From Nematopogon swammerdamellus (taxonomy: Eukaryota > Arthropoda > Insecta > Lepidoptera > Adelidae), in contig OX336340.1 of the NCBI GenBank assembly GCA_946902875.1, forward strand, positions 6,903,739-6,967,738: a stretch of 64,000 bases of DNA. Reading direction: 5' to 3'. The notes beneath the pieces are model-generated. The model did no database searches, had not been told where the DNA came from, and saw only the letters and a program-made list of their open reading frames with translations. Shown piece by piece: positions 44,806 to 56,100 of this stretch; the stretch's first letter is position 1, and the number at the start of each line of letters is the position of its first letter. Both the position numbers and the translations under genes were made by a program.

Positions 44806-45715
44806 CTATAGGTACTCAAGTCTGGTTATGTAGGCCAGCCGCGCTGCCGGACGGCGGAGAATGCCAGTCTTGGTCCTGACATCTGCTACTCGCACCCGGC
44901 CATCCGCTCCCGGGTGCACTGACTCCACTATACCCTTCTGCCACACGCTCTGAGGTTGATTTGGGTCAGCAACGAGAACCACGTCTCCGACCTGTAGTGA
45001 GCGCGCCTCATGTGCCCACTTAGAACGGCGCAGTAGGAGCGGTAAATATTCCCTCAGCCACCGCTTCCAGAACATATCTGCTAGTCTTTGTGAGAAGCGC
45101 CACTGACGACGCACGCATAGATCAGAGTCGTCAAACGTTCCGGGCGTTGGGGCTCCAGAAGACCTGCCAATTAAAAAATGGTTAGGAGTTAGGGCTTCTG
45201 GGTTCATGGTGTCTACCGACACGAAGGTGAGAGGGCGGCTGTTGACCATGTCTTCAACTTCTGTGAGCAGCGTTCGCAACACCTCGTCGCGCGGGGCACG
45301 CTCCCGCACTACGCACCTTCAGTGCTGTTTTTACCGTGCGTATGAGGCGCTCCCACGCTCCTCCCATGTGTGGACTGGCCGGAGGGATGAAATGCCATTC
45401 CACCCCCCTCTTTACCGCCTCGTTTTGCAGCTCCGTCTGATCCAACTCCAAAATCGCATTTTTCAGTTCCACGTCCGCTCCGTGCAAGTTGGTACCGTTG
45501 TCGGAGTAGAGCTCCTCGTAGAGTAGATAACCTCTTCGTGCTGCCATCCTTCGGAGTGCCATTATGAGTGAGTCCGTATTGAGGCTATGTGCTATTTCAA
45601 TATGTATTGCTCTCGTCGTTAAGCACGTGAAGAGAACGCCATACCTCTTTTCTCGCCGTCGTCCAATAGTGACCTCGATAGGACCAAATAGGTTAACTCC
45701 ACTTCCTGTAAATGG
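44806..45715 (-). pseudogene. BEL/Pao retrotransposon Pol remnant (integrase to C-terminus)
   Basis: Minus-strand reading from about 45715: GVNLFGPIEVTIGRRREKRY, LFTCLTTRAIHIEIAHSL, YSDNGTNLHGAD, PPASPHMGGAWERLIRTVKT. After a frame break near 45305 follow VEDMVNSRPLTFV, ALTPNHFLIGR, WRFSQRLADMFWKRWLREYL and a DUF5641-type end (LQVGDVVLVADPN). This is the integrase core and C-terminal domain of a BEL/Pao Pol. The first catalytic Asp expected in the GVDxFGP block reads Asn, the second (SDNGT) and the Glu region (GGAWER) are visible. No LTRs, protease or RT in the window; a 5'- and 3'-truncated fossil. Confidence 0.85.
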
Positions 45716-45717
45716 AC

Positions 45718-45766
45718 TTCACAAATTGACAATGACCTGAAAGTAATTTTTCTTAATTTTCTACAA
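45718..45766 (+). repeat. direct repeat flanking BEL/Pao remnant, right
   Basis: tcacaaattgacaatgacct, then ttttcttaattttctaca; partner of 44742-44790, about 975 bp apart. Confidence 0.75.
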
Positions 45767-45769
45767 AAG

Positions 45770-46354
45770 CACAATAAAAAAAATGCCATTTCATAAAATT
45801 TTGATAGATTATCTGTGATATATATGTGATTCCATTTTCCTTCTTGGCTTTCCCACAATAGTTTTTTAAATTTTTTCACCCCACACGACGGCATAATTCC
45901 ACGAATAGAGCAGTTTGTAGGTACCTATATATTGGACAAACACGCGCGAACGCAGTGACGGATGAATCGAAACTGACAGCTCAGATATTCTAAGTTGTTC
46001 GATTTAGAATACCTGACTTGACACGCAGGGGAAAGCTGATGGTGCTTCTTGTTGTTTTATATAATTCAATGCCCTAACAATGCTTAAAAAAAATCGAATA
46101 AAAATGGGTGCGTGTACTCGTGTGTACTTAAGCTCACCATGGAAGATCGCGCCATCGCGTCAGTTGGAACAACGTCACGCCAAAAACTGCCCGTGCGTGT
46201 CAAAACCGTGAGCCATTATTTGGCGTGACGCCAACCCACGGATTTCCAGGCGCGTCATAACTCATAATCCATCCTATCGCGTCGTGGCGTCATGCCATGG
46301 CTTCACGCCAGTCCTCCCGTGCATGTGCGAATTCACATCCATTTTTTGTATTAT
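45770..46354. other. no gene recognised
   Basis: AT-rich, then 46130-46310 with several gcgtca/tgacgc words (ggcgtgacgccaac, ggcgtcatgcc). No gene supported. Confidence 0.35.
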
Positions 46355-46625
46355 TGACAGGGCGACATATGGCGCCGAGCCACCCATAAGGTGTCTAATG
46401 ACGCCCATGGACATTCGATCGTATGCGGGGGTTGCGAATGCCATTTTTTTTTGTTTATGGAAACAAGCTTTGTGGAAACAAGTTTATGGAAACAAACAGG
46501 CCATGCCGGCCTGACGCCCCTCCTGAAGGACCCGAGACTGTACTTGGGGATAAATATATGGACAGGGAGAGCGTTCCAGAGTTTACCGGTTCTGTAGAGG
46601 AAAGATCTGCAGAATCGATTGGTAC
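46355..46625 (-). pseudogene. non-LTR (42968-type) 3' fragment with insertion
   Basis: Reverse complement of the LINE 3' end (gggcgacatatggcgccgag, acgcccatggacattcgatc). It is interrupted at about 46443-46500 by a T-run and a repeated tggaaacaag segment, then resumes at ccatgccggcctgacgcccc. Confidence 0.75.
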
Positions 46626-46984
46626 CATTGAATTATATTAGTTTTATATGGTCGATTATGGTAATTTTTTTTTAATTCGTATACTTTATATAATTCATAC
46701 TATATTATAACAGGTTTATCCAGTGTAGTAATAATAGGTATAAGTAAAAAATTAGGGTTTGTCGAACGGCTGAACGGCTCGAGTCACTTTCCTCTTCGAT
46801 GATTTTATTTGTCATCTTTCCCGCTCTTCGTAAAAAAATATTTTTATCCAATACAAATTTTTATATGTTTAGCATGAATGCCATGCCATAGACAGACACC
46901 ATAGACGAAATGACATTATGTGATGCGGCAACACAAGTATTTGTCGCCAATCATAACCTAAAATTTTGATAAGTTTGAATTGTC

Positions 46985-47154
46985 AATAATGGTGTCTCAG
47001 GTGCCTCGCCTGCTGCGTTTGCGTTAGACGCGCGTGTCGCGAGTGAGGGTGTCGCGTGTGTGTTGTGCTAGTGCGTCGTGTGTCATGCACCGCTGCCACT
47101 TTCATTTGAGCGCGACGCTCGCGAGCCTCGCGACTGTCGGCTGACGGACGTGTG
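46985..47154 (+). promoter_or_regulatory. rictor CpG-rich 5' leader / promoter region
   Basis: Composition shifts sharply at about 46990 from AT-rich to CpG-rich, up to the ATG at 47155. No TATA box near; a dispersed housekeeping start is likely. The transcription start itself cannot be read. Confidence 0.4.
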
Positions 47155-50100
47155 ATGGCGACCCCCAACTGGTACAATCGCAGGAAAGGTAACGACTGCC
47201 TGGCGTCGCCTGGAGGAGAGCCTAGCGCGCGCGGTAAACTAACGCGCGGCGGTCGTGTTGCAGGGAAACAGCCGGCAGACGAAGATGTATACAGATTGGA
47301 CGCGACGAAGAGGCCAGAGGAGAGCGTATCGGAGATCTTGACGGGACTGTACGTGCGGCATGCGGGCCCGGGGGAGTCGCCGGCGGGGCGCGCGGGTTGC
47401 ATGTCGTCACGGCCTCGCCAAGTCTCTGACTCGCGCCGCCTGTCCTACCTCAACTCTCTCGTCACTTTACTCAGCAAAGAGGAAGCCAGGAGTCAAATGG
47501 TTTACACCACCGAGGAGCTGATGATCTGGTTCGTATACCCACTCTGTATTCTGTAGCTCCTATATCATTGTTTATGTTAGAAAATATAAACATTTGTTGT
47601 ATTTCCCTATGATGACATTTTATGGGTGATTGAAAATGATTTCCCATGGTGATCGAGTGACATTACGTGTTGGCTCCCATGGGTTATAATAATACTCATC
47701 TCCCCTGACTTCCAGGCCACTTTCTGTATGCGATAATTTGGCGCCGCGCGCATGTATTAAAATATTTCGTAAAATAATGAAGTCAGATCCTCCAGGAAAA
47801 AGAAAACACGCCCAACGTTTTTTCCGATTTTTTTCTAACCTAGAATTGACAATTCCCCCATTCAGGGAAGGTGTTGAACTAAGCTTGCGATGTCTTCTCC
47901 GAACATATCCTGGCTCATCGGCAGTAGAGGAGGGTGTTAATCGAGTTCGGGACTAGCTGCTCCTTTGCTAGTCCTTTGCTGCTCCCAAAATTGAAGAAGG
48001 TTTAGTCCTATCTTTGGGCAGCTTTTTGGCTCCAGGTTTCACAAAGTTGACCTTCTGGTAGCTGCTACTGGTTTTCCCTTTCCTGGTCCGTGCAATTGAC
48101 AGGTTGATGGCCTCTCTGATGATTTGGAGGGCTTTATCATGACGGCAGGAACACTGGCCTCGCTCAAGTAGTATTTTGCATCCGCATAACAAATGTTTGG
48201 CCGTGCCTACGGACTCCTTACATTATGGGCATAATCTATTTGTAGATTTCCCCCATCTAACTAGATGGCGGAATTATATATCTTATGGAGCTGGCGTAGA
48301 AACAACAGGTCTCGTGTGGACCCATCGGAACACAGCTGGTTAAGTTGAGCTCGGCATACACTAACTGTCAGTGATTGCTTAGTACTGTGTAACTACACTA
48401 ATAGGACATCGTTTGCTGTCAACAACAATATGAAAAAAAATATGAATCAACAAAAACAATGATTCCACCCATTTATTTAATGCAATCATTAAGTACGTGG
48501 GCTGAATGCAGTGATTCCTACCGCTGAAGGCCGAGGGCACTGGAGGAAATTTGGATATGTCCAGCAGTGGACGCTGCTGCGTATTCCTTCCACCATGCAG
48601 GAGGTGATCTTGTCCAAAAAAATAATAGGGAATATAGGGCATCTCTTATAGTTTACAGGAAAACCTAAACGAAAATCCTAAACCTTAAAGTTGTCACGGA
48701 AAACGGAATGGCACGGAAACCTCTCCACGCGAGTTCGACTCGCAATTAGCCGCGTAGTGACTGAGCGCGGCATATGGTGAGGCTGCCTCGGCCATCTGCC
48801 GCGCGAAGATTCGGCGCGCGAGGCTGCCTCGCTACAAACCAATTGTCGCAAGGTTGCCTCGCGAGGAAAAGCCGTGCCATCATTCAAATAAGTTTTAAGC
48901 ACAGCTCCTTATCCATGTCGCGAACGAGCGAGGCGAGCGAGGCACATAACGTCGGTCTTGAGTGCGCGCGGCAAATGGACTGAGGCTCCTTTGAGCGCGA
49001 CAAAAAACCGACAGCGGGCGGATCAGCCGAGCCAACGCTCGCCCGAGGCCGCGCGTGCGTTTGCCCCGGGCGAGGCGCGTCCTGACTGACCGAGGCTGCC
49101 TCGCGCGGCGGCCGCGCTCAGTCAGTACGCGGCTATTGACCGAGGTTTTTAGTACATGCATTCATTCTGCCTTTTTTGGACACTTTATATTCATGAGGTA
49201 GGGTTAATATCAGAGACTGCTATGCATATGTTCCTTGCTGCATCTATATATTATTTTTTTAATTAATAAGTTTTTCTTTTCTTCATCACAGCAACAATGA
49301 TACCGACATACCGATTTTTGCTAGCAAATCGTCATTAGGTTCATCCACTAGTTAATAACAAATGCCTGCATGCTAATTGCGAAATAATAAATTGGTTTGA
49401 AAATTTTATTTTTTACCATTGTATAAAAAGCAATATGTGAATGCAGCTTGCGGATCAGCCTAGTGGACGAGTCGGTGCATGTGCGCGCGACTGCGTTGCG
49501 CGTGTTGCGCTACCTCATCCGCTGCGAGCAGGACGTCATCGTATTCAACAACTTGTGCCTGCCTTACCTCGTCGTCAGGTACTCCCACCCATCTATCACT
49601 TACTCATATTTTTATAGATGTTAGGTGAAAGCCACAACATATACTCCAGACAGACGGAGAGATAAAAAACTTTTTTTATTCTTAATTAATTCGTTTAGCC
49701 GTGCATATGTCAGCCCCATGGTGACTTTAAGTTGAAATATTTCAAAAAATTACTTAAACATCCCTCAATGTGGGAGAAGTTTTCTCCTCCTCTTGGCAGA
49801 ACCTCTTGACGGTTCATTGAGAGTGAATTAAATATACATGTCACACACGCTGAATCCCGACAATCGGGTTAAGCAGAATAATCGGTGTGCTGCAACACCG
49901 ACCACCACGTTTCGCCAAGTATTCGAACAAGATTAAATCAATCAAGCAATCGAATTACATAGTGCATAATTAATAATAAATAACAGGTTCATGCTATTCA
50001 TCTGTAACATGCTGACTAAACCTTTTCTCAGGCCCTCATTCCGTTTACACTCCATCAGAACATGATATTGGTCCTCCTCTTTCGCGCAAATGCTACAATT

Positions 50101-53100
50101 TGGTGACTCTTTACGTATTAAAAATGCATTTTAAAAGGGTCCCTTTCAGTATCGCCATTAAACCTGGATGGTTGACAGCGTGGTTTGATTAAAGACCGAT
50201 TGCACCAACACATACTTAAATACTAAAATACCAACTTATAAACTACCCGTTAACTACTTTACATGGCACCTAGTTCACCGAGGTGTTAGTTACACGCTAG
50301 GTTTGGCATCAGTTCAGTCCATCAGTCTGGTTAAACCATGATCCAGACTGACTGTTTAATCTACTTTGATGGATGGATGGATTGGAATGATGGCCCAGAC
50401 TAATGGATTTTAAAATATTTTGATACTAGACTGATGGCAGACTGATAGTGTGAATGCATTTTATGTCTGGCGTCAATCTGGTCGTGACCAAGGTCACGGA
50501 CTGAACTGATGCCAACCCTAGCGAGTAACCTCCGTCTATAAGTGAAACCACTACTTGCACCAAGACAAGATGACCGTATAACTGGCGAGACGGATACTTT
50601 GCAGATGCATGGACCTGATGCTGCGCAACGAGGTGGAGCGCGCGCAGGCGTTGCGCGTGGTGCGTCGCGTGGTGGGTGTGGCGGGCGGCGGGGACGGCGC
50701 GCAAGTGTCGCCCGCGCTGCTCCGCTGCCTCACGGCGGTCGCGCGCGTCGGCGGCAGCGCCGGCGACACCAGCGGCGATCGACTCTCGCGGCCGGCCGTC
50801 GCGACGCTCGGCGAGATCGGTGCGTAGGTTTTTACGGAGCTACATTTTACCCCAGGCTGGATGAGTATCTCCTCGTGGAGGTTGTGCACAGTTTGCTAGG
50901 CGATGTTGAGTTAACCTTTTGTTTGTCAGCCTCGATAGCTCAGTGGTGCAGACAGTCAACTGTCGCTATTGAATGTTAAGCAACGCTGGGTGCGGTCAGT
51001 ACTTGGATGGGTGACCGCTGACCGTTGGAGGCTGAGCGAGGTTCGGATTCCTCGTAAAACTGGAGGTCCCTTCCCTCCTAATCTTACTTGGTGGTAGGGT
51101 TTAACACGCCCGGTTTGGCACCACCGCACTGAATGAAACGTCGGTCTAAACGGCTATGTAAATAGTTTGTGTTTTTTCCGACCAGTTCAGTGTAGCCGGC
51201 ACGATCAAAGGGGGAAGCACTGACATGGCACCTAGTTCAGCCGGTGTTATGGGCTGACATCACGGACGTTGTAGGTGATGTAGCCAACCGTGTCAGTTTC
51301 CATAAAAAAAAAAAAAAACCTTGGCCCAGAATAAACAACGCTTGTCTGCAGCCACCGTGATCTTAGGCCCTATTGCGGGAAGGACGATTAACATTCGTAT
51401 TAACGTTCTTCTTCTTGATGGGCATTTTCCGCATGTAGGCCGTTCTTCTTGGACCCGTTGTGGGTATCACCCCGGCTGCTACTCCATCCAGCCCAGCTCC
51501 TTCAGTCCTGCAGGCTGCCGACGTCCTTGCAGGCCTCTTGGAGTGTCCTCGGGTTTTTGAGGATTTTTGAGGATTATCCTCTGTTGTCTATAGTTCTAAT
51601 CTTAAACTAATCCTTGTATTATCTCACAGATATAGAAGAAGATATTATAAACGGTGAGATGATCTTAGATTTCGTGGAATGTATGATAATTCTTCCTCCA
51701 ATTGGAGCGGAGTACATAGGCTGGCGGGGGTAGCTGGAGATCAAGGGGTTGCTTGAAGGTCCCCGACCAAGAGGGATTCGTTTGCAGTCGAAGCAACCAC
51801 CCCTATCCACAAGCTAGAACAACCTTGTGGTAGCTTGTGTTTTATATTTGAGTGTATACAGTATGTATCAAAATAATCAGAATTTTTTAATTTATCTTTT
51901 ATTTTTTCATTGGTTTCTCTTGGATGTGGTGGTAAACTCAACTCTTATACATGGTTCATGAGAGGCCCAGCACCAGTGAGTTCCTTGTTTTTTTAAGGTA
52001 AGACCGCACCACGCGGGCACTGCACTGCAGCAGGGCGGGGTGGCACGGCGCGTTAAAATATTTTTTGTATGAAGTAAACCGCAGTATGTGGCATCGGCGC
52101 TGCACGACACGGCAAGCAATTCGTATGGACATTTTTGTGTCAGGCCATTTGTCTGCCGCGTAATGCGGTCTCACCTTTATCCGTACGCATGCATACAGTG
52201 TAGGTCCCTTCCCTTCCTACCCTACTCGGTGGTAGGGTTCAACCCGCCCGGGTTGATACCACCGCACTGAATGAAACGTCGGTCGAAACAGCTATGTAAA
52301 TAGTTTTTGTTTTCCGTCCAGTTCAGTGTAGCCGGCACGATCGAAGGGAAGCACTGACATGGCACCTAGTTCACCCGGTGTTATGGACTGACATCACGGA
52401 TGTTATAAGTGATGTAGCGAACCGTGTCAGTTTCCAGAAAAAAAAAAGTGTATAATGTGCGGTGTGCAGGAGTGCTGAACCCGCCGCTGTTCATTGCGTG
52501 CGGAGGTGTGAGCGCGGTCACGCGCTTCCTGCAGGAGCTGGCGACGCCGCGCATGGCGGAGGCGCTCTGCGGGGTGCTGCTGCACATGCTGGACGCGCCG
52601 GCGTCGCGGCTCGCCGCCAGGGTCGACCTGTGCTGTCTCTGTACGCGTGCCTACAGTGTATAATGTGGTGTGTGCAGGAGTGCTGAACCCGTCGCTGTTC
52701 ATTGCGTGCGGAGGCGTGAGCGCGGTGACGCGCTTCCTGCAGGAGCTGGCGACGCCGCGCATGGCGGAGGCGCTCTGCGGGGTGCTGCTGCACATGCTGG
52801 ACGCACCGGCGTCGCGGCTCGCCGCCAGGGTCGACCTGTGCTGTCTCTGTACGCGTGCCTACAGTGTATAATGTGCGGTGTGCAGGAGTGCTGAACCCGC
52901 CGCTGTTCATTGCGTGCGGAGGTGTGAGCGCGGTGACGCGCTTCCTACAGGAGCTGGCGACGCCGCGCATGGCGGAGGCGCTCTGCGGGGTGCTGCTGCA
53001 CATGCTGGACGCGCCGGCGTCGCGGCTCGCCGCCAGGGTCGACCTGTGCTGTCTCTGTACGCGTGCCTACAGTGTATAATGTGGTGTGTGCAGGAGTGCT

Positions 53101-56100
53101 GAACCCGTCGCTGTTCATTGCGTGTGGAGGTGTGAGCGCGGTGACGCGCTTCCTGCAGGAGCTGGCGACGCCGCGCATGGCGGAGGCGCTCTGTGGGGTG
53201 CTGCTGCACATGCTGGACGCGCCGGCGTCTCGGCTCGCCGCCAGGGTCGACCTGTGCTGTCTCTGCGCTCCGTACTGCGACTTCAACTTCCGACCGGGCT
53301 GGCTTGATAAGAACAGGTGCGTTGTTCTCGCAATGTGTTGCTATTTTCTTCTGGCTGCTAAGGCAGTCCTTGTCCTTTATGTTATCTATGATTTCAATTT
53401 TTGTGTGTTGTTTATGCTTTGTGTAATTTTTATTTATTATTTAATTACATACATACGTACCACACGCCAACGTAAAACGGACCGTCTAGAGGTCTCAGTG
53501 CGGAAAATGGCCCACCCGCCTTCCCAAGAGGCTGGGCAGCAAACAAACAAAGAAACGTACCACACACTGCATCCCGGCAATCGGGGTAAACAGAGTAATC
53601 GGAGTTGTGCTGCTAGTACTCTTGTAAATGACAGCACAATACCGACCACAACGTTTAGCAAAAAGTAAAAAAATAAACTGTAAAAAAATTAATAAAAAAA
53701 TACCCTGCGAAGTTTCTTGTCGGTTCTTCTTGGTAGGTGTAATTGAACCGGTTAGAACAGGTTGTGACATGTTCGAGTGCAGTCTAACTGCTATATGAAT
53801 GATCAATAAACAATACAATACAATTAGGATAAGAAACAAGGGATGTATTAATTAATGCTATAAAATAATTTCTTTCTATATTTGTAAGTTCTATTTTACT
53901 ATCTTCTTTAAATTGTATAACTTCTCGTGCAGCCTACAGAAGAGGCTGTGCCTAGTGGGGTGGCAGTGTCAAATTATTTTATATTCCTCCTTGCGTGAGA
54001 GTCAGTAGACTACACTAAACTATTGAATTTGACAGTTCAACACATCTAATGCTGCTATGCGACTGATATACCCGAGTGCATACCCGAGAGCAGGGGTATA
54101 GCGTTGAGTGCTGCCAAAGCTAAATGGTAGCGTGATTCTGGAAACGTTTGACAGCTGGCAGCTGGTGCTTGCGGCACTCACAAAGAGCTCAGTGGGGACA
54201 ATTTTGAATTCATACTATGTTTTTTTTTTGTAAAGTCACAGGCATTGATTGGCGCTGGAGTAGATTAAAATATCAGTATAGTTACTATGGTGCTTGCATA
54301 GGTAAAAATGGCTAAAGTCTTAACAAAATAAAAATTTAAAAAAACATTTTACCGTGTGGGGCCCCAGAATAGCCCCACTGCATGTCTCCCTATGCATGTC
54401 GTAAAAGGCGACTAAGGGATAAGGACAAGATGCCGTGTTAAAGGGCGACAGGCTCGCCACCTCTCAACTTGGCACGGTACTTCCACCGAGTCATGCAGCA
54501 GGTGGGTCTTGGTGCCTTACTTGCCGCTTTATCTATTGAATCTTGTTCGAATACTTGGCGAAACGTGGTGGTCGGTGTTGTGCTGAAATTTAGAGTTCTT
54601 GCAGTACAACACCGATAATACTCTGCTTACCCCGATTGTCGGGATTCAGCGTGTGTGATATGTATGCATGTATGTATTTTGTATGAACGGAACAATCTCC
54701 ATAAAGTGTGTTGTGTCGTTACAGAGAGGAGCGCGAGAAAAGGTTTACGTGCAGTCGGCTGTCGCTGTTGTGCGTGTTGCGATCCTGGCCTGGTGTGAGT
54801 GATTCCTCTTTCTAGTATATATTTCTGAGTATGTTTTCGAAATGCCTCAAGGGATTACCCAAATGTAGAGTGGAAGTATACGGGTAAAGAGTAATGCAGG
54901 ATCTAGGGTTGTAGAAACCTGTTATATTGCTGTGCTTAACTGGCAATAAGCTTGACCGGTTGATGAGCAACAAGTACTCATCTCATTATATGGTATAAAT
55001 TAACTATTGCTTTGAAAACTGCATATTTTAAATGTACTTAGGTATTAAAGGTAGTTATGTTTTTTTTATAGTAAGCGCGACATGTGGCCCCCCATAAGGT
55101 GTCTAACGACGTCCATGGACATTCGGTCGCATGCGGGGGTTGCGAATGCCATGCCAGCCTGACAAGTGACCTATTCACGCCTCTCTTGAAGTATTCGAGA
55201 CTACTTGAGGGGAAATATGTGGGCAGGGAGAACGTTCCAGAGTTTACCGGTTTTGTGAAGAAGGATCTGCAGAACCGATTGATACGCATCTGCAAGTCCA
55301 GCGCGTAGGGATGCAATCCCTGCCCAGTTCGCGTTGTGTGGAGGTGGAAAGGGGACGGTAGGATCGCGTTAAACTGCTCCTCCGAACACTCCCTGTGGAA
55401 TAAGCGATAGAACACACTTAGGGCGCCGACATCCCAACGAAGTTGCAGTGGTTCTAGATCGCGCGACACTTCGGGGTCACCCATTAGTGGCACGGCTCGA
55501 TGCTTGATCTAGTCCAAAGGCGCAAGTCGGTATTTGGCTGAGCCATCCCACAAGCTGTGCATAACGTTTAGTAAATTATAATATTTTATAGGTAGACCCA
55601 CATATTTATGATGAGTAATTTCTATTTTGGACGGAACCGCTTGGTTCCGTACCGCTGAAGGCCGGGAGGTCTTAGACGAAAATTGTAGAGGCATATTTCC
55701 AGCAGTGGAAGTTTACACCCCGACTGGCTGTCTGACATTCCACGTGTTGTAGCGGCGGTGGGCTCGACTGCCATATGTCTTGGCCCGCTCTCCTCTTGTT
55801 GTTGTTGTTGTTGATGGTGTTGTGTGCACTTGACCACAGGTGATGCACTTCTGTCACCCGCTCAGCGACAACGGCCTGCGCGCCCTCGTGCACGCGGGCC
55901 TACATCTGCACAGGCTGGAGGTTCGGGTCAGTATGCACGATGTATTTTTTAGGATTCCGTATGCTAGCTGGGACCGTTATAAAATCGGTCAGCTGTCTGT
56001 GCGTTCGTCCGTCTGTACATCACAAGCTGTAGCTCCTAAACGCTTTGAGTTACCCTCTTGAACTTTGAATGTGTCCAGATTCCCCGGAAGTAATGAAATT

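Noticed and set aside
50976..51018. Possible 5S rRNA gene
   Set aside because: Only about 43 bases resemble 5S and they are embedded in a SINE head; the other half of 5S is missing.
52470..53056. Exon copies 1-3 as ordinary rictor exons in series
   Set aside because: The intervening gaps are 37 nt, too short for an intron, and reading through hits a TAA; series inclusion would need an unusual mechanism. Kept as a finding, not as CDS.
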